DNA of 64,000 nt from Cadophora sp. MPI-SDFR-AT-0126. Taxonomy: Eukaryota > Ascomycota > Leotiomycetes > Helotiales > Ploettnerulaceae. Position 1 is the first letter of the stretch; each line of letters opens with the position of its first letter. The notes below the pieces were generated by a model. It ran no database searches. It saw only the letters and a list, made by a program, of their open reading frames with translations, and was not told the origin of the DNA. Shown here piece after piece: positions 10,761 to 22,695 of the stretch. The stretch is from NCBI GenBank assembly GCA_020747065.1, contig JAGMVK010000006.1, positions 2,728,001 to 2,792,000 of the forward strand, read 5' to 3'. Both the position numbers and the translations under genes were made by a program.

Positions 10761-13700
10761 GGCTGACGCGGAAAACGAGAGTGGGAGGGATGAGGATGGC
10801 GATTGTGATGGTGGTGCGACGATTCCATTCAATCTCGTTGGCTCGAGGTTGAAGGAGATGTGCGCCGTCGTGAGGGAGGGAGAGAGGGAGGAATGGAGAG
10901 GAGGAGGAGAGGTGAGGTGAGGTGAGGTGAAGGGAGGTAGATTGCGGCGAGGCCAGGAGTAATGCTCGATGGTGGCTTGGATTGGCTGATTGGGGCTGTG
11001 GTAGGCTGTGGTTGGGGCACTAGAGAAAAGAAGGGGAAAACGCCAATCAGTAAATCGGTTTGATCTGCCCCCGTACGCGCGGGGAGATATGAATACGATG
11101 TGATACGGCCGTGGCAACGGGGGATTGTAATTTTATCTCCAAGTAGCCGTTATAAATGCTTAAGGCCCAATTACTGTCCCTTTTCTCCTTGCTTCACGAG
11201 GCATATAATCTCTGCTCCGTGATCCCCCCAAGATGAAGTTCAGAGGGAAGAGTGATTGGTTGTTATTCGCCAAGAATGTGAAGTCTCTCGGTTAACGACG
11301 AACTTTGTTGACCCTTTTCATACCGCATTTCAATGCACAATGTCAAGAAATTCATGCCTACCAGCTCACGGACAAGAGATGTGTGATACAAGAAAATTGG
11401 AATGTTTGTCGACTCTTAACATCATGCAGGTAGGCAGGTGCCTTTCTACTTCATCACATCGCCTTCCACACATGAATGTATTCCAACTCGTTACCGTTAC
11501 AGTTACTCAACATTAACGGATAAGTGCAGCAAGTAATTTTAAACACGACCACGGCCTCATGCTACATTGAGCAGACATCCACTCAAACCGTACCACTTAC
11601 CGAAAAGGATGAAAATCAAGCTCATGCAAACGGGTCCCCAGGCGAAGTCAATACCCACCTCTCGATACACCGGGGTTGGAATTGATCTACGATACCACAG
11701 AAATGGGAAATATGCAGCGGGTACGTATCTCGTATTTGAATTGCATTCTGCAGCATGCCACATTGCACAATGCCTGCCCGTAAGCTACCATTCTAAGTCC
11801 CGCGCCTTTTATCCTCCAGCTTTCCTTTCAACTTTCCTTTTGGACATTTCCCGCCTAGCCAGGAAGCAACGATATTTATTTTATCCTCCTCTAAATGTCG
11901 CGTGCTCGTGGCTCACCCCATCGCACTCAAAACCCACAATTGCGGCATCTCCGCCCGCCGTTAGCTTTGCTTTAGCCAAGACCCCTATTTTGTTGCTAAT
12001 CCAATCCTAATCCTTGTCGTATGTTTCCGCATTTAGCCACCTTCGTATGCATGCAAGTGAGCTGGCGGATACGGTTGTGATTGGTTGAAGGGCTTGATGG
12101 GCTTCGAAAAAGAAGGTCGTTGATTTATGTCCATGGGCATGACATCTCTGCATCAAGAATTTATTGAGGTATTATGAAGGAGGTGACTATGATGAGAAGA
12201 GAATCAAGATGGCATAGGCATGACGCTGAAAAGGGGCGAGGAACAGGGGCGACAAGTTTGCCTCAAGTTCACGCTTTGAGTCCCCGTTAAGGTATTGGAA
12301 GGGTTTCTAGACATCTGGTTAAAAAAAGAGAATAGAGGAGATTTTGACGACTACTGGTGAGGGGAAAATTACTCTCAGAACGTTTTAATGGTTTTAGAGA
12401 GCGGTCAAAACGACAACGCCATTATGTAATTTGAATATTAAGAGCCTGAGGACTGCTACTCGTTTGCGTTCAGGCATACGAAGGTACATACAAGGACGGT
12501 CCTTTGGAAAGGAGAAGTGAGGACATCATCGAGTGCGTCTGTCTTTCAATCCTCAGCGACGTAAGGTAAATTCCCGTTGAAATGGACTGCCTCCTACAGC
12601 GTCTAGCCAAAAGTCAAACTCCCAAATTACGCTTTAAGACGAGCGGATATGGAAACGTGGGTGACGCGGAAGTCATAGGGCGTGAGGAATGCGAGGATAT
12701 ACTTCAGCGAGATCAAGAAACACCAAGAATTAACGAACATAGCCAGTAGGAAACAGCACAGTCTAACAATGTGCTTCACTAGCTAATCCACTGTACTCGT
12801 AATGAGACCAGAGATTCATCATCGCCGTCTAGGCTTCTACATCCAAGCGGTGAGTAGTCATTGTCAAGAAAAATCCTCAGATAGCAGGCAACTGTGAACC
12901 ATTCGGACCTAATCCTTGTGGGAGTCCAGATCAATCCGATGGTACCGAAGCCTGGGAAGCACAGTTCTTGTAGTAGGTAAATCAGAAAACAACAGGACAA
13001 AAGTTCGCGGGTCTGTCCCTGCTCATAAACCAAAATGCCAACACATACCACTTGACATTCAGGGACCGAACTCTCATTTCACAACTGCGAGAATGAACGA
13101 GAGAATCGCATAGCATCAACTAGGAACACCCATCGTCTCCACCGCAGTAACAAAGAAGAAACAGTCGTGTCACGATGACTCCCCCATCCAACCGCACCAA
13201 TTACTCACTAAACGCCGAACTGCCACCTCGTGATTCGATACCACGACATATCTCTGACAAAGCTTCCACGCGTTTCATCTCCATCTCTAGCCTTGGCAGC
13301 GAAACCTGACCATTGAGAAAGGGCTCGATTGAGATTCAGATGGAGCTAAAACGCGGAAGGCTGAACCAAGTGAGATAAACGATAGGAAGACAAGAGACGA
13401 TGAGAGACTGAAGAGACGCACGAATTGAGGCTGTGCAGCACCGGCTTAGAGGTAATGGTATTCTTGGCTGAACTACAGTAGGAGAGGAAGAAACTGGATA
13501 ATGGATCTCTCGCTGCCAAGAGGTGACGACGACGACAGCAAAGACGGAAAATAGTTGGCTTTGCCACGGACGGAGTAATAAGAAGACAATTATAATTTTA
13601 GGGATGGGATGAGATGGGATGCCTAAAAAAGGAGAACCTAGATAGACTTTAGTGCAGATGAATACATATACATGCAAGAAACACCTTCGAGAAAGACTTT

Positions 13701-14023
13701 TTACCCATTTGATTATCCGAATTGAGTTGATGAGAGTTCATTGAGATCAGTTGAGTTTGAGAAGCGACCAGACGAGACCCCTAAAAAACAGGCGCATGAC
13801 GCGAACGCCAATGCCGCTCCAGGCCAGACAGAAGCCGAAGCCGCGAGGCAATGAAGGCGAAGGCGTTCCACCTCCTCTACCGCTGCGCCGCAACACTACG
13901 AATAACACCAACAATCCTCACATCAACAATAACAATAATAACAACAACACCTCCGCCTTCTCTTCGACCGTCTTCTATTCTGTCACCTATACACCACTCA
14001 ACCTTCCTGGCAGACCCGCAACC
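10761..14023. other. Long intergenic region
   Basis: About 3.2 kb with no gene I can support. It contains four tandem GGTGA units at 10911-10930 inside the leader of the gene to its left. An open frame at 11567-12010 has no recognisable features. AAC/AAT-rich repeats at about 13920-13950 lie in the probable leader of the VHS-GAT gene. A gene with many small exons could be missed. Confidence 0.45.
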
Positions 14024-15647
14024 ATGAAGGCCATGAAGAGTATGGGCATGAATCGCATGCTGGGTTCGATTCGGCGCAGACGTAAGCCAACAGATGAGTC
14101 CGGCAGCAGCCAGCACATCACAGCAAGCATACTAACATTCCTGCGCAGCCAATAACGAAGTCGTCGACACCTCTCCAGAGGTACAACTCGATACGCCAGA
14201 AGCAAATGCGACGAGGAACGTGGTAGGTGGTCGGAGGTCTCTCCGTACTTGAATCAGGCTGATTGTTAGCGATTATTCTGCGAGTCTGGAGGGCCAAATG
14301 GTTCAGTATGTTTTGATACAAATGATAGGTTTTGGCATGCCTGACATTAGTACAGGGCGAAGAAGTTCTCTACCTTCCTACTATCGTCGAAGCCTGCGAA
14401 TCTTCCCCCTCTGCTGCCAAGGAGGCTTCCTACGTGATCCGAAAGTTCCTCTCAAAGGACAACTATTCCAAACCATACGTCCAATACAATGGCATCATGC
14501 TTATTCGGATTCTGGCCGACAACCCGGGCAAGACATTTACGAGGAATATCGATGCGAAGTTCGTGCAGGTTGTCAAGGAACTATTGCGGATGGGAAGAGA
14601 TCCAAGTGTGAAACAGATATTGATGGAGACTCTGGATACGTTCGGACGGGAAAAGGCGAATGATGAGGGACTGGCACTTTTGAATGAGATGTGGAAAAAG
14701 GAGCATGAGAAGATGGTCAAGATACATGTTTGTACCCTGACCGATTCTGCCAACTCTTCTAACAACCACAGGGCCCAGCAGGACCACGAACCTTGAACGC
14801 ACCTCCTTTCCAGGGAAATGAACAGAACTACTTCTCACGAAACCATCACAGTCGCCGCCTTCCTCAACCCCACGAACTGAGCTCCCGAATCGAAGAAGCG
14901 CGTACATCAGCCGGTCTACTCTCCCAAGTCGTACAAAGTACCCCTCCTTCCGAGATCATGCAAAACGAACTCGTACGGGAATTCGCAGATCGCTGCCAGA
15001 GTGCAAGCAGGAGTATCCAAGCCTACATGATCGCCGAGAATCCATCACCCGACAATGACACCATGGAAACTCTGATTGAGACCAACGAGCAGTTAAACAA
15101 AGCCATGAATCAACACCAACGCGCAATCCTCAATGCCCGCAAAGCAGCTGGATTAGGAAATGGAGAACCAACACCGCCGCCCAGGACAGAAGCTGGATTT
15201 GCCCCTCCACCTGGCCCACCACCAGGACGAACCGAATCTGGATTCGCAGCTCCTCCTGGTCCACCACCTACCCTCTCCAATCCCCCATCTCGGAAACCAG
15301 TCAAGAACCAGCCGCCGATTCCTCCACCAGGGGACTACGCCCCAACAGGCTCCGACGACGAAAACCCCTTCTCAGACCCTAAATCCTCAACAACGCATAC
15401 ACATAACCCGCCTTTTCCTAAAGACGAGCCATCCTCCAATACAGGACAGTTCAATGATCGGTTAGGTATCGAGCCTTACCATCCTGGCTTTAGGGAGACG
15501 CCGAGTTATGTGGGCAGGCAGGATAGTTCTTCGGGCAAGGTTACGATGCATGCTGCTGCTCCCGAGACGCCTAATGAGGATGGTGATGACAGGAGGGCGG
15601 GATATGGTGTTCAGCCTGGGACGAAGGAGCCTGTCTATCGGTATTGA
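14024..15647 (+). CDS. VHS-GAT trafficking adaptor, Lsb5-like
   Basis: Five exons (14024-14081, 14149-14222, 14270-14305, 14356-14727, 14772-15647) give 471 aa. All junctions keep frame, with introns of 44-67 bp; the fourth starts with the less common GTTTGT. Residues about 20-175 form a VHS-type helical domain: EVLYLPTIVEACESS, KFLSKDNYSKPYVQYNGIML, ADNPGKTFTRNID. Residues about 205-290 resemble a GAT domain: SSRIEEARTSAGLLSQVV and NEQLNKAMNQHQRAILNAR. A Pro-rich stretch follows with PPGPPPGR-like SH3 ligands. This is the layout of yeast Lsb5, which binds ubiquitin and Arf3 and links endocytosis to the Las17/Sla1 actin machinery at the plasma membrane. Function here is inferred from architecture. 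Confidence 0.88.
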
Positions 15648-17330
15648 GATGGGAGGAAATATTTTATGGGAGGATGAGTGGGATGTTTTGTTGGTCGATG
15701 GACGGAGGGTGGATGGATTCTCTTCGAGTAGATGTTCATATTTGCGTAGCAGGTTTATGTTAGTTCGAAAGATGGAAGAGCAAAGGAAGGAAGGGAGAGA
15801 GCAAGCAAGCGACATCGGCATTTTGATACCAATGAGTGGAATGAGTAGATAAGTAGGTGCAATGATATCTTCGTTTCGTGCTGCACTCACTCTCGCTCTC
15901 ACTTTCACCCTCTTATCATCATGGTCATCTCCAGCTTTAGACCGATGAGAAATCATGAATTCGAACATCCTCACTTCCTCACTTTCTCGGTTGGGTGCAA
16001 CAATTCAACATCGAGCTGCATATGAGTATGAAAATGACGAATCCCCGTCACCGTCAATCACCGGCTATATCATTCCATCTCCTCAGGGCCAGTAATCAAC
16101 AAACCACATCTTTCGTTTCCGATTGAGGAAATAGAGGAAAGGAGAGGAACAGGGGGAATAAGCTCGGTCCCGAATTTCTCGGTAGGCTTAGAGGTAGGCG
16201 TAAAGATAGGCGTTGGCGTCTACGGAGATATGTAGGTGGGGGGATGTTTGATAGGTTGTTGGTGACAGCAAGGGGATGGGAAGGAGCTGTGGGATGGCAC
16301 GGGACGGCCGCTCGGTAAGCTGTTTGAGATTTCTGGAAGTTAGTAATTTGCTATCGGACGTGGATGTGGATATGGATGAAGTTTTTGTGTGTGTCCGTTT
16401 GGATGGGATTGGTTGCCGAGTCCTCGGGTCCGTGTTTCATGACTTGTAATTTCAAGGTGTAGTGATTGCTGAGGTGTTGCACTGACTCAAAAGCGAACTG
16501 AAGCGGATATCTAGATATGGAAGAAGAGATGCGATTGAGCGTCGTTCCGATGACAAGTTGGGATCAGCTCTTCTACCTGTATACAAAACCGTAGCGTACA
16601 TCAAGCACACACAACATCACAACACAGAATAATCATTCGCTACTTCGTCTCATCCGAACTCATCACCGTGCCTCACACATACAGCATACAAAAGTCTAAA
16701 ATAAGCGAATAAGCGATCAAACTCGCCAAAAGCACAGCTGGCGGCCGACATCAACCCCCAAGCTTAATTTGCTGATGTGAGATTCCCGTTCACCATTCCT
16801 CTTTCGACTCAAGTTCGGCCCCCTCCTGGTAATTCAGACCCCGTTTTTTCTCAGCCCTGGGATGAACGGCTAGATCACCCGGGATTCGGGGCAGGGGACT
16901 GTGCGGTGTTGGGTTGAAATGCTGTTGATTTGTTGGTTGGTTCGTAGCTGACAGCTTGGTTGGGTTTATCTGATAACAACCCCTGATCATTTCTTCGATT
17001 CGCGGTTTGAATGGCGAGCATCGTTGGCATGGTATCATGAGACGGGACGAACTGGGCTCGGTTGAGGACGAATATGGATTAATTCTGGAGTAAGAGTGCG
17101 AAGGAGATCTGCCAGGGTACGGTACGGTAGGGGTACAGCTCAAGTGTAGCAGACGGGGAGAATCATTTATAGAAAGGTGACGTCCACTTTCTCCTTGAAT
17201 CTTGCTTGGGTGAGTTCTTAAGTCATTCGTTTTGTGTCCATTCTTTCCTTTTGCCTCTTTTAGCTAGACATTTGTTGTTAGTAGAGTGTTACGATCTGCC
17301 TCTGAAATTTTGTTTCAGGAAGAAGTTAGG
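15648..17330. other. Intergenic
   Basis: It holds the 3' flank of the adaptor gene and the promoter and leader of the SDR gene. A TTTGTTTCAG shortly before the chosen ATG at 17331 could be the acceptor of a 5'-UTR intron. No other coding sequence is recognisable. Confidence 0.4.
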
Positions 17331-18712
17331 ATGACGATGGATGGAGCGAGTCAGGGAAATGGATTTGAGATGACGAGGGCTGGAATGGAGAACAATCTTG
17401 CGCCTGGTGTGGAAATACCGCAGAATGTGAGAGAGTCTGAAAAATATGGCGGTGGTATGGATATCGGAACAGAACCTGAAGAGAGTCATACGCCTGAATT
17501 TCCACTCCTGGGTCCAATTCTGGTAGTCGGTGGATGCGGGTATGAAATCCTCCCTCTTGCTTTCACTCATGCCCCCCCCAAAAAACAAACAAACACACTT
17601 TCCATTCATCAACCACTCAATCTAACACTCCCAGATTCATTGGCTCCAACCTCGTTCGCACCCTCCTCGACGACCCAGAATCCGGCCCCATAACCATCAT
17701 CTCACGCACGCCTCAACACAACCAACACTCCGGCGCCTCGTACTTCACCGGCTCCATCACCGACGAAACGCGCATGCGCGAACTCCTCTTCAAGATCCAA
17801 CCCCGCATCATCTTCCACCTGGCGTCCGCCAGCCCAGAATCCCCAATCAAAGAACAAAACACGACGAACGTACGAGGCACTCAGATCCTGCTGAAATGCG
17901 CGAGTAGGCTGCCGTTTGTGAAAGCGCTGGTGTTCACGTCGAGTCATGAAGGGGTGGAAATCGAGCCGAGGAATGAGGAACTGACTGAGAAAACCTGCAA
18001 GTTGCTGACTGAGAAGAGCACCGCGACGCCACATCAGAAAAGTAAGGGGATTGCTGATGCGTTGGTCTTGGCTGCGAATGGCGAGAATCTGAGAACGGCG
18101 GTTCTTAGATTGCCGCCTGTGTATGGAGAGGGTGATCCGAGACTCATTCCGAGCATCTTGGGCATGATGAGGCAGGGGAAGCAGAATATGCAGATTGGAC
18201 CTGATAAGCATGTTTTCGAACATGTGTATGTAGGGAATGCGGTGTTGGCGCATGTATTGTGTGGCAAAGCCTTGCTTGCTTCATCCTCGAACTCGATTTC
18301 GGCAAGTTTGGATGGAGGCGGAAGCGAGAGCAGCACAGTAGCAGGACAAGCCTTCTTCATCACCGACGGGCAGCCTCTATCCTACTATACTTTCGCTCGC
18401 AAAATCTGGTATATAGCCGGCGACAGGACGGAGAAACCGCACATACGGTATGTCAGCTTCTGGTTGGTCATCGTTACGGCTTGGATGAACGAGATTTTCT
18501 ACTTCATTTTCAGCCTTGGTCAGAAGAGGCCGAAGGTCGGCACGTATGATGTGAAGGAATTGACGAGGGGCGTGAACTGGAGTATTGTGAAGGCGAGGTC
18601 TGTTTTGGGTTATGAACCGAGTGGGGTGGAAGAAGGGTTTAGAAGAAGTGTTGAAGGTGCGATTTATGAGGAGGAGATGAGGAGGCTGGTCAGGGAAGGT
18701 GGTGGTGGCTAG
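17331..18712 (+). CDS. 3beta-HSD / sterol-4alpha-carboxylate dehydrogenase-like SDR
   Basis: Two exons, 17331-17539 and 17635-18712 (95-bp intron, phase 2), give 428 aa. After an unusual ~60-residue acidic N-terminal extension comes the NAD(P)-binding motif GGCGFIGSN (about 67-75), then IIFHLASASPESP, VFTSSHEG, RLPPVYGEGDPRLIPSI, a FEHVYVGNAVLAH strand and a C-terminal hydrophobic patch (FWLVIVTAWMNEIFYFIF). This order is that of the extended SDR 3beta-HSD family, which includes Erg26 of ergosterol C-4 demethylation at the ER. The usual Y-x3-K catalytic pair is changed: the Lys is at about 207 but the Tyr position (203) is His in TPHQKSK. It is therefore probably a diverged paralogue, and activity is doubtful. 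It converges on the regulator gene, 70 bp away. Confidence 0.8.
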
Positions 18713-18782
18713 ACGGTGCGCCTAATATGAGGTGTTGGAATGTGCTAGATAGAATAATAGACAATAGACTGTCGTGCTTACA

Positions 18783-20323
18783 TCAGTCCCAAGCTCGTCT
18801 ATTATCCCCTCTCTCCCTTCTTTCAGTCCACCACAGAGTCTCAAGATCCAGCTTAAACGCCTCGGCAACCACAAAACTCCTCGTCGAGATCTCAGTCAGC
18901 ATCAGTAGGATCTCCGTTCTCTGTTCCTCGGTCACGGCTCTTGCACCAGCTATTCGTAGTGAGAACACGAATAATGCACCTGCTAAATTAGTTGTAGATA
19001 GAGCAAGCTTGGTCTGCGAGATGATCGAACAGACGTGTGCTTGGATTGTGCTAGTGGATAGGCTGGGATAAGGAATCGCGTCGAATTGGGGACGATAATC
19101 GAAGAGTCCTGTGAGGTAGATTGAGATGGCGTGATAGTAGATGATTGCTAGCAATGACCATTGATCATCTTCCAGTGCGAACGAGGAATGCAGGAAACTC
19201 GTGTACCAGTTGTTAATTGACTGGCGCATCAGAAGTCCTTTAGTAGCGAGATCCATGAGAGCCTCGTCAATCATGTGAGAGGGCATGTTTGTATCCTCTT
19301 TCACGACATCCCAGACCCTATTACTGTAAGCTATAGCTACTGCTAGAAATGCGTACACTTACTTCTCGCCCAAAGCCTGCGTCTCCAACATCAAGTCGTA
19401 CATCTTCTCCTTCGGATGCCAATCGCTGGCATCCTCCAGCCACATCTCATCCATAAGTTCAACCCATGGTTTCTCATTTAGGAATGTCGGTTCTGATAAG
19501 GCCAACGAACGAGAAATTTCGAAGATCCGGACGGTGAGGAAGAATGAGCGGCCACTGCCTGTGAGATGGGCTTCAGGTCCCCGAAGCTGCAGCATTCGAG
19601 ATGTGCCGTATAAGATGTGCTTCACCCATCCATTGCCGGAGACATCGTACATGAGCTGTATCTATCAGCCCCTTTTCTGTGTTTGTATGAGAGAATGTGT
19701 TTTACCTCAAATAAGCCGAGGAAAAGCGTCGTCCACAACGCAGCATCATGCTTCTTAATATCACGATGTTGAATCTCTTCCTGAAAAGCAACAAGCGAAG
19801 TCTTATACGAAGATAATGCAGCCACAGTAGCGGATCTCCGCTCTCCTGCAGGTGATAGTGTCTTCTTACTTGCATCAAGTGCGCCAACAGCCACTGCCGC
19901 ATGAAACAAGCTCGGCGATGACTGGAAGTTCGCCACAATGGCGTCCATGTCCAGTGAGCCGCCCGAGAAATCATTCCGAATAAGAAACACGGAGAAGAAA
20001 TATGAGATGAAATTGGAAGACTGTGGTCGGTGGATTGTTGTGGGAATCACGAGTTGTTTCGAAGCTGTTGATTGCTGTTTTGGGGACGTAGAAATTTGAT
20101 GGTCCTCTTGGTTCACGAATACTACTCCCGTGCTTTTGCTCGGCGCGGGAGGTACGCATGGAATTTTCTTCTTCGTGCAGTATATGCATGGTGAGCCTCC
20201 TTCGCACTAGAAATGATAAGTCGTGTATCCGCTGAAAGAATATTGACCGACCTTGATTCGTCGTCTCGAGCATGCTTGGCAACGAGTTCGGATTGCCCGT
20301 TTGTCGAGAGGTCCCAGGACCAT
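18783..20323 (-). CDS. Zn(II)2Cys6 transcription factor
   Basis: Four exons (20323-20252, 20206-19706, 19661-19363, 19317-18783) with introns of 44-45 bp give 468 aa. The DNA-binding cluster is complete: Cys at 15, 18, 25, 31, 34 and 41 (C-x2-C-x6-C-x5-C-x2-C-x6-C), with the first intron between residues 24 and 25, inside the cluster. It is followed by a helical fungal-specific regulator domain with segments such as SPSLFHAAVAVGALDAS and GTSRMLQLRGPEAHL. For the third intron a nearer acceptor would give only 39 bp; I chose the 45-bp version ending TAATAG. It is a nuclear regulator and may control neighbouring oxidoreductase and hydrolase genes, but that is inference from position. Confidence 0.88.
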
Positions 20324-21355
20324 ATTTGATGGAAATGATGCGCTATGAAGATTGAGACTTCGAGATGTCTAGTCGTCATTAGAGGATGCTAAAAAAGAAG
20401 GTTGCCGAGAACTCGAGAAGAAGTCTGAAATGAGAAGTATTCGAGCGCACTGATGACATTTGACCTGAGCATTGGTCGAATACGGCTGAGCCTCTTGTCA
20501 TGATCAAGTGGATGCCTGATCGTATTTCTGATTCGTATTGGTCACAGAATATATCACATACCCACTCATGGTAGCCGTTGTGTCATTGTGTCCCTGTTGT
20601 GAGGGGAGATGGTCGTTGCCAAGTGGTGGAGCAGAAATGCGGTGGACATGAAACTATGCCCCTTTCGGAAACAATTGAACGCACTTTCCACGTGATATGA
20701 ACTTTAACAATCCTTCTCTCTTTTGCTTTGACATAACATGGCCATTGTACGATCCGAAGATTTGAAAGATCCAGTCTGTATAACCTATCAAGTAACCTGG
20801 GACGTGTATCCGGTCCGTCGTCGTATTTCCTGCCAATGATTGATACCTAGCCGATTCCGGTCACACAAGCAATGACAAGGGAAGTCTGAGCATGACTTAA
20901 GTCAAGGTACGCCAGGACTTTTCCTGCTCATCTAAGATTTTCTCATTGCCCATTCTGCGTCATCTCCTAAGATTCCGAAGATCTACAAAGGTTGTATTCG
21001 AAGAAGTATGGAATTCGGGACTCGGGGCTGAGTCTCGCTCAATCCTCCCAGTTACCTGGGCCAGGCAAGGCTCAGACTCCACACTTTAGCCCTTACTAAG
21101 CCGGATATGGAAACCTTTGGGCGCGACTAGGCAGCTCAAGATGTAGAGTTTTTGTTTTGAAGGAAATGACGGGTACGTAAGGCGTTCAAAGATGTTCATA
21201 CTGGGTTTAAATGGTGTTGCTCGAGACGATCGCTGTCATTAGGGTTTGTGTATATAAAGATGAAGCCCCAAGTCTACGCTGACCATTCATCCACCAAGTC
21301 ACTCTCTTTACATCATATCTCCAACCGGTTCTTAGTTTCCATCACCACAATTGCT
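20324..21355. other. Intergenic between regulator and esterase genes
   Basis: Divergent promoters of the Zn2Cys6 gene and the secreted esterase gene. No coding sequence was recognised. The esterase side has a clear TATA element, listed separately. Confidence 0.5.
21251..21258 (+). promoter_or_regulatory. TATA box of the esterase gene
   Basis: TATATAAA lies 98 bp before the chosen ATG at 21356, a normal distance for a fungal gene with a ~60-bp leader. Its presence argues against starting the protein at the in-frame codons immediately after it. Confidence 0.6.
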
Positions 21356-22477
21356 ATGTCCTTCTTCCGTTCCAAAGCTGGCCTCGTCTTGGCTGGTGTT
21401 CTTCAAGCCGCCGCAATATCTCTCCCTCCTCCTACCGGTCCCTACAACACCACACTCACCACTTTCAAGCTCACCGACAAGAGCCGTCTCGATCCCTATG
21501 CACCGATCAAAACTCCAAGAGCTCTCATGATCTCAGTATTCAATCCCCTCCCGGCATCTCAATGTTCTGCATTGCTCACACCATACATGGATCCCATCAC
21601 TGCCGAGTTGAAAGACGCCCTTTACGCACCCTTAGGCATTCCAGCTGGGACCTTCGGTTCTATCAATTTGCAGACTTGCAAGTCAAATCCACGAAGCGCT
21701 GAAGCTTACCCAATTGTCATCTTCTCGCCTGGATCCGGCAACTCGAGACTCGGCTACAGCGCTATGGCTCAGCAAGTCTCAAGTGCTGGATATACTGTTG
21801 TTACCATCGATCACCCGTATGATGCCGATATCGTCACCTTTCCAGATAATTCAACCATATTAGGAATTGACATCGAAGACGACATCGACTTCGCCGTAGA
21901 CGTGCGAGCCCAAGACGTCTCGTTCGTTCTTAATCAACTTTCTCAGCCCTCCATCTCTCAAAAGCTCATCCCAGGCGTCGGCTGCGATCTCGATGTTTCC
22001 AAGATCGCCATGTTCGGCCATTCCCTGGGCGGCGCAACTTCCGCTCAAGCAATGTTGAAAGACAAGCGAATTGTCGGCGGAATCAATATGGATGGATCAT
22101 TCTTCAGCACTGTCATCAACAGGGGGCTTAAGAGACCATTCATGATCCTTTCGCACGAGGGCAAAAATATCACTACCGATGAGAGCTGGACTGCGACATG
22201 GAAAGTCTTGACTGGTTGGAAGCGACAATTCGAGTTGAGTGGCAGCCAGCATGGAACCTTTACGGACTTTCCGCTTTTGGTCGCCGCTTTGGGCTTTGAT
22301 GGTATGTTGGGTGATGCTGGTGCGGCGCTTTTGGGGACGATTGGTGGGCTGAGGGCGATGGAGGTGATCACTTCTTATGTTCGGGATTTCATGGACTTCA
22401 TGCTGAAGGGGGAGAAGAGTGCATTGTTGGATGGAAAGAAGGTCTATCCCGAGATGAGCTTGGATGCATCATCCTGA
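21356..22477 (+). CDS. Secreted alpha/beta hydrolase, PAF-acetylhydrolase-like
   Basis: Single exon, 373 aa. The chosen start gives a signal peptide (KAGLVLAGVLQAAAIS) with cleavage near residue 20, whereas the earlier in-frame codons overlap the TATA region. The alpha/beta-hydrolase core shows the oxyanion region YPIVIFSPGSGNSR, the nucleophile elbow GHSLGG (Ser about 223), an acid in NMDGSFF (Asp about 246) and the catalytic His in GSQHGTFTDFP (about 299). GHSLGG with this Asp/His spacing fits the PAF-acetylhydrolase isoform II family: secreted esterases acting on short acyl chains of phospholipids or related esters. The real substrate is unknown. It is adjacent to an SDR and GMC enzymes, which would be consistent with a small extracellular catabolic set. 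Confidence 0.85.
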   Translation: MSFFRSKAGLVLAGVLQAAAISLPPPTGPYNTTLTTFKLTDKSRLDPYAPIKTPRALMISVFNPLPASQCSALLTPYMDPITAELKDALYAPLGIPAGTFGSINLQTCKSNPRSAEAYPIVIFSPGSGNSRLGYSAMAQQVSSAGYTVVTIDHPYDADIVTFPDNSTILGIDIEDDIDFAVDVRAQDVSFVLNQLSQPSISQKLIPGVGCDLDVSKIAMFGHSLGGATSAQAMLKDKRIVGGINMDGSFFSTVINRGLKRPFMILSHEGKNITTDESWTATWKVLTGWKRQFELSGSQHGTFTDFPLLVAALGFDGMLGDAGAALLGTIGGLRAMEVITSYVRDFMDFMLKGEKSALLDGKKVYPEMSLDASS

Positions 22478-22695
22478 GTCTGTCTTAGAGCGAGCACAAG
22501 GGCTTTCGATACAAGCGTTTGCCTGCAGCACACACCATGCGAGACCTTCCTGGTCGCAACATCCTGAAAGTACTTTATAGACAATAATCGTTCACAATGT
22601 AATATGAGATCACACTTGTCAGTCTTCGCACAGCCTTGAGCAGTCCAAGTGCCATTATTATAATTTGCTACGCATACGAATCTACTCTTCCTAAG

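Noticed and set aside
11640..11695. Palindrome-like sequence with similar text on both strands
   Set aside because: The two arms match only weakly and have no associated element.
19324..19362. A 39-bp third intron in the Zn2Cys6 gene
   Set aside because: It is shorter than the other introns in the window; an acceptor six bases further gives 45 bp with a well-placed CTTAC branch site and the same frame.
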